From: Anaerolineae bacterium
GTDB lineage: Bacteria; Chloroflexota; Anaerolineae; Aggregatilineales; Phototrophicaceae
Assembly (NCBI GenBank): GCA_028284565.1
Contig: JANQRM010000331.1
Coordinates: forward strand, 1 to 18,415
Reading direction: 5' to 3'
Length of the DNA stretch: 18,415 nucleotides
Shown here: in pieces, positions 15,553 to 18,415 of the stretch
Numbering within the stretch: position 1 is the stretch's first letter
Layout of the letters: every line of letters starts with the position of its first letter
Translations under genes and position numbers: made by a program
Notes under the pieces: generated by a model
The model's database searches: none
What the model saw: the letters and a program-made list of their open reading frames with translations, nothing else
What the model was told of the DNA's origin: nothing

Positions 15553-15782
15553 TATATCGTGAATAGAGGGTCTATTGGGATTTCAATGAAGCTCTCATTA
15601 GCAACAATCATTTCCTCGATATCATGGGAGATCATTCGCAACCCTCTGTCTTTGAACCGAAACTACTCATTCACGAGCACATCCTCATCCAAGAATTTCG
15701 GCTTCACTAGCTGAAAGCATATCTCTCCAATAGGATCAGAATTATCAACACCCCGTCCATACCGCTATTTTTTATCATCCAT
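15552..15782 (-). pseudogene. Unidentified broken reading frame overlapping the phosphopantetheinyl transferase start
   Basis: Read on the minus strand from the ATG at 15782, 77 codons form one frame interrupted by two TAG codons. The frame ends with a TAA that overlaps the next ATG (TAATG). The conceptual product has protein-like composition (MDDKK, stop, RYGRGVDNSDPIGEI..., later LRMISHDIEEMIVAN). I do not recognise a family. Both TAGs could derive from Tyr codons by one base change. Because the coding-like signal spans both stops and the end is fused to a real start, a decayed gene once coupled to the transferase is the best reading. Chance is not excluded. Confidence 0.35.
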
Positions 15783-16063
15783 CTGGAGGACCGAGCAAAA
15801 GGCTTTGAAGAGACTCAAGACCTTAGAACAAAAATGTTGAGGTTTTTTCGGTAGCACTTCCCCATCGCACTTTGACTGCTAGGCTATACTTCCACCCTAT
15901 TAAGAAAGCTGGTAACTGATAAAGTGCTGATGAGATAATTACAAATCTGTCATAATTTAGGTCGTGACTGATTACTTATTCCAGTAATAATGAAGCTATA
16001 GTAAGCTTCTAACAATTTGAAACAACCTAGCTCGCAAGAGTATATTTATATGGACACACAACA
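15783..16063. other. Intergenic stretch without recognised genes
   Basis: About 280 bases with many stops in all frames between the broken frame upstream of the phosphopantetheinyl transferase and the hydantoinase-B-like remnant. I see no RNA gene, strong promoter or clear repeat in it. Confidence 0.5.
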
Positions 16064-16301
16064 ATGACAATGGGAATTGACCCAATTACAGTGGAAGTCA
16101 TCCATAATTATCTGCTTTAGGCGACTAGAGAGATGGCATAATCGGTTGCCTTTTGTTCGTGCTGAGAACCTTGGGTATAGAGATGGAGTTGCCAGTCTGC
16201 TCAGAGATATGCGGCTGTCATTCTTCTCCCAGAAACCCATTATCACCGATGAAGTCAACATTAGATCAATGTTTCGGCAACTTGGCGTTCTAAAGTATTG
16301 A
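16064..16301 (+). pseudogene. Decayed N-methylhydantoinase B (HyuB)-like gene fragment
   Basis: The frame from the ATG at 16064 starts MGIDPITVEVIHNYLL after two residues, which matches the conserved N-terminus of hydantoinase B / acetone carboxylase-alpha-like proteins (D-P-I-T-V-E-V-I-x-N-x-L). It then meets TAG at 16118-16120, continues ATREMA and meets TAA at 16139-16141. The TAG could come from a Ser codon (TCG). After a frame change another frame gives GYRDGVASLLRDMRLSFFSQ, which loosely resembles a later hydantoinase B block, but that part is uncertain. An intact protein would be over 500 residues, so most of the gene is deleted. Intact HyuB with HyuA hydrolyses hydantoins or oxoprolines using ATP. 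Confidence 0.55.
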
Positions 16302-16321
16302 CAGAAACCAATACTTTAGAA
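16288..16321. repeat. Perfect 13-base inverted repeat
   Basis: TTCTAAAGTATTG (16288-16300) and its exact reverse complement CAATACTTTAGAA (16309-16321) enclose the eight-base spacer ACAGAAAC. No T tract follows. It lies at the boundary between two gene remnants and could be a stem-loop, a terminator relic or a rearrangement scar. Confidence 0.6.
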
Positions 16322-16377
16322 TTGAAAGCCTTTGTAATGTGCTTACCAGCACAAACTTGTAGCCGAATAGTCAGCTT

Positions 16378-16740
16378 ACGACTGGCACAGTAGTCATAAT
16401 CAGCATGACCAGCAATATCATTCTGTTATTTGCTCCATTTGTATCCCTCGACAGGATGGGAAGACATTTTCAAACCTGCGTTTGGTTGCTAGTTACCATC
16501 TGGCAATGCCAATCGCTACATAAGGCTTCGACTAAAAGGCGTAAAAATCGACCACAACGATTGAACTAACTATGATCCAACAACTCGGAAATAAGGCATG
16601 TTATTTAGATCGAATAAATCCTAAAAACACATCTTGCTTTGTGGGATATTGTAGACGTGTTGGTTTAACTTGCAACTGATACTGTCTATGTGATAGATGG
16701 ATATGTAATTATTATTGATGGCGGACGCAGAACGCGATAG
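16378..16740 (+). pseudogene. Decayed short-chain dehydrogenase/reductase (SDR) fragment
   Basis: The remains of the middle and C-terminal parts of an SDR oxidoreductase. Near the start one frame gives TGTVVIISMTSNII, matching the strand carrying the catalytic serine (G-x-I-V-x-I-S-S-M). Short frame-shifted pieces (KASTK, KGVKI) suggest the Y-x-x-x-K catalytic region. The end is clear: ALWDIVDVLV, TAA, LATDTVYV and YVIIIDGGRRTR then TAG, matching the SDR ending W-D-I-A-x-x-x-L-F-L-A-S-D...V-D-G-G. The cofactor-binding N-terminus is missing and several frame changes are needed. It stands just upstream of a thiolase remnant in the same direction, so the two may once have been part of a lipid or ketone catabolic operon. 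Confidence 0.6.
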
Positions 16741-16866
16741 GGTATCTCGGTCGGACTATACTATGCTTGCAGATGAATATGAGTTATCAGGACTGACCGG
16801 AGGCTCACGCTTTCACGATAGCTATCATTTGTATGATACATTTGGAACTTAGGATAAAGAGACATT

Positions 16867-18107
16867 ATGACAGATGTCGTCATTGTCAATGCGGTATGAA
16901 CACCTGTGGGTAAAACTCGCGGGGCATTGTCGGATGTACGCCCGGATGATCTGGCAGGCATGGTTATTCTCGAGGCAGTTCATAGCGCAGATTGCTCCAA
17001 GTCTCATTGAAGAAGTGTACATGGGATGCACTAATCAAGCCGGAGAAGACAACCGGAATATGGCGAGGATGTATTGTTGCTGGCTGATTTACCTACATCA
17101 ATCGCTAATGTGCGAGTGGTCTTAACACGGTTAATCAAGCCGCACACGATTCAGTGTGATGAAGTCGATGTGTTTGTCTCTGGTGGCGTCAAAAGCATGA
17201 CGCGCGCCTTATTCCATCCCGAAGAACAGCATTGGATTTGGTCCATCGGGCACATATCACAGGTTACGATACAACCTTTGGTTGCCGCTTTCCCAATCCC
17301 AAAATACAAACCCTGTTTCCGTTGGAAGCGATGGATAAAACCGCAGAAAATCTTTATTACATGAATTGTGCAGTGCAAATCGAAGGGGGTCGCATTACCC
17401 GTACGGAGCAAGATCGTTTTACTCTCCAAAGTCAGTAACGGGCAATTGATGCGATTAATAATTGTTGGTTCGATCAAGAGATTATGTCTGTGACCATTCC
17501 CCAACGCAAAGGCGATTCCATTGTAGTCGATACTCATGAGCATCCCTTTTACCGCAAAACAGAACAAGATTTTGAAGTGGCGACCTCCATGGAAAAACTT
17601 GGTAAACTCCGCGCTGTATTCCGCAAGGGTGGCACAGTTACGGCTGGGAACTCTAGTGTCTTGAACGACGGTGCCTGTGCGCTGTACTGATGTCTGAAAA
17701 AAGCCAAGGCGTTGGGTATTCAACCCCTTGCACAATGATCGAGCCCTCCTAAAGGTATAGACCCACGTGTAATAGGTCTGGGTCCGGTGCGGGCTACACA
17801 AAAAGTCCTCGAACGCAATGGCTTGACGATAGCCGATATTGACCTTGTTGAACTCAACGAAGCGTTTGCAGTCCAGTCTATAGCTGTGATGCGTGAGCTG
17901 GGATTGAGTGACACTATCACCAATGTTCATGGTAGCACGATTGCATTAGGGCATCCCCTTGGTATGTCTGGCGCACGAATCCAGATAACACTCATTTATG
18001 CGAGGCATCGTTTGGCTGATGAAGTACAAGGGATGCGCTACGGTCTGGCGACGTTGTGCGTTGGTATGGGTCAGGGTGAGTCTAGCTTGATTGAGTTGGT
18101 GCGTTAG
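16867..18107 (+). pseudogene. Decayed thiolase (acetyl-CoA acyltransferase)
   Basis: A nearly full-length thiolase gene broken by several stops and frameshifts. From the ATG at 16867 it reads MTDVVIVNAV, a TGA (one change from CGA, Arg), then TPVGKTRGALSDVRPDD. Further pieces in order are EEVYMGCTNQAGEDNRN, LLLADLP, TIQCDEVDVFVSGGVKSMTR, FPNPKIQTLFPLEAM, TEQDRFTLQSQ, GTVTAGNSSVLNDGACAL and NEAFAVQ. The C-terminal part (17787-18107) is intact, with the catalytic histidine in [13 protein letters not shown] and CVGMGQG near the end. The segment that should carry the nucleophilic cysteine (N-R-L-C-x-S-G) is deleted near 17110-17140. Stops at 17436, 17688 and 17736 are in one common frame. A 259-codon open frame on the opposite strand is a by-product. 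Confidence 0.9.
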
Positions 18108-18239
18108 GGACGATTAAGAAACAGATTTATAACACACTGAGTTAGGTGTCAGCATTTGATAATTTAAAGATAAGTGCAATCTACACTCAAAATCTTGATG
18201 TCCATCTGTTCGTAGCGTCTTTCAGCTATTGTTGCTGAT

Positions 18240-18268
18240 TTGATTTAGTCTTTTAGGCTGATTACAAT
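18240..18268 (+). promoter_or_regulatory. Promoter for the acetamidase-family gene
   Basis: TTGATT at 18240-18245 and TACAAT at 18263-18268 are separated by 17 bases. The start codon follows 39 bases after the -10 box, with AAGGAG at 18296-18301. The 18108-18306 interval holds no other recognisable feature. Confidence 0.5.
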
Positions 18269-18306
18269 TGAGCAACACATTGTGAGATATTGATAAAGGA
18301 GCAATC

Positions 18307-18415
18307 ATGGCTGAGCATTATTTAGATGATTCTACGGTGCATGCGTTCTGGGATAATTCCTATCCGGCAAGAGTCGAAATTGAAGCGGGTGACACGGTCA
18401 TCTTTGAATGTCGTG
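18307..18415 (+). CDS. Acetamidase/formamidase-family protein, N-terminal part (runs off right edge)
   Basis: The first 36 codons of a gene starting with ATG at 18307, with an ideal AAGGAG five bases upstream. The sequence MAEHYLDDSTVHAFWDNSYPARVEIEAGDTVIFECR matches the start of acetamidase/formamidase (FmdA/AmdA) proteins, which begin with H-Y-L...V-H-x-x-W/F-D and then a beta strand ending in x-I-E-x-G-D-T-V. These enzymes hydrolyse formamide, acetamide or related short amides to ammonia and the acid. The fragment appears intact, unlike the remnants upstream. With the hydantoinase-B remnant nearby it hints at a former amide/hydantoin nitrogen-scavenging locus, which is an inference. Confidence 0.7.
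   Translation, partial: MAEHYLDDSTVHAFWDNSYPARVEIEAGDTVIFECR

Noticed and set aside
17151..17930. 259-codon open frame on the minus strand
   Set aside because: It lies antisense to the recognisable thiolase remnant, has no family-like motifs, and is explained as a by-product of the opposite-strand coding sequence.
15552..18107. Stop-codon reassignment as an explanation for the many in-frame stops
   Set aside because: TAG, TAA and TGA all interrupt the remnants, frameshifts and deletions are also present, and genes elsewhere in the window end normally on these codons.

Overview
The window looks like a chromosomal segment from a member of the Chloroflexota, probably Anaerolineae-like. This is an inference from gene content and style (multi-SH3 secreted protein, TPR lipoprotein, MocR-type aminotransferase, separate phosphoglycerate dehydrogenase plus class V aminotransferase), not from a marker gene. 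I saw no rRNA, tRNA, CRISPR array or complete insertion sequence.

Left half (1 to about 12200), ordinary and densely coded. A partial basic protein reads off the left edge on the minus strand. Divergent from it lie a secreted three-repeat SH3 protein, then radA and a tightly spaced endonuclease/exonuclease/phosphatase gene, then a nitroreductase overlapping a GNAT acetyltransferase. On the minus strand, a class V aminotransferase, a TPR lipoprotein and a phosphoglycerate-dehydrogenase-like enzyme run as one close-packed unit. The two enzymes are a plausible serine-synthesis pair. A secreted beta-helix protein follows, divergent from a phosphotransferase gene broken by one in-frame stop, then an intact MocR-type aminotransferase.

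Right half (about 12200 to 18415), accessory and eroded. A more AT-rich module carries a TetR regulator behind a consensus promoter, a large hairpin and a C45-type autoproteolytic acyltransferase/hydrolase. Immediately after it lies a broken second copy of the aminotransferase 3' end, so the module sits between an intact gene and a duplicate of that gene's tail. Next is an intact Sfp-type phosphopantetheinyl transferase on the minus strand, preceded by a small unidentified broken reading frame that overlaps its start codon. About 2 kb of gene remains follow: a hydantoinase-B-like start, a short-chain dehydrogenase, and a thiolase that has lost its active-site cysteine segment. The window ends in the intact start of an acetamidase/formamidase-family gene with its own promoter and ribosome binding site.

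The most interesting parts are the TetR plus C45 hydrolase module flanked by duplicated aminotransferase ends, the decayed lipid/amide catabolic cluster next to it, and the lipoprotein inserted in the serine-synthesis pair. I did not find a clear new defence or mobile system.
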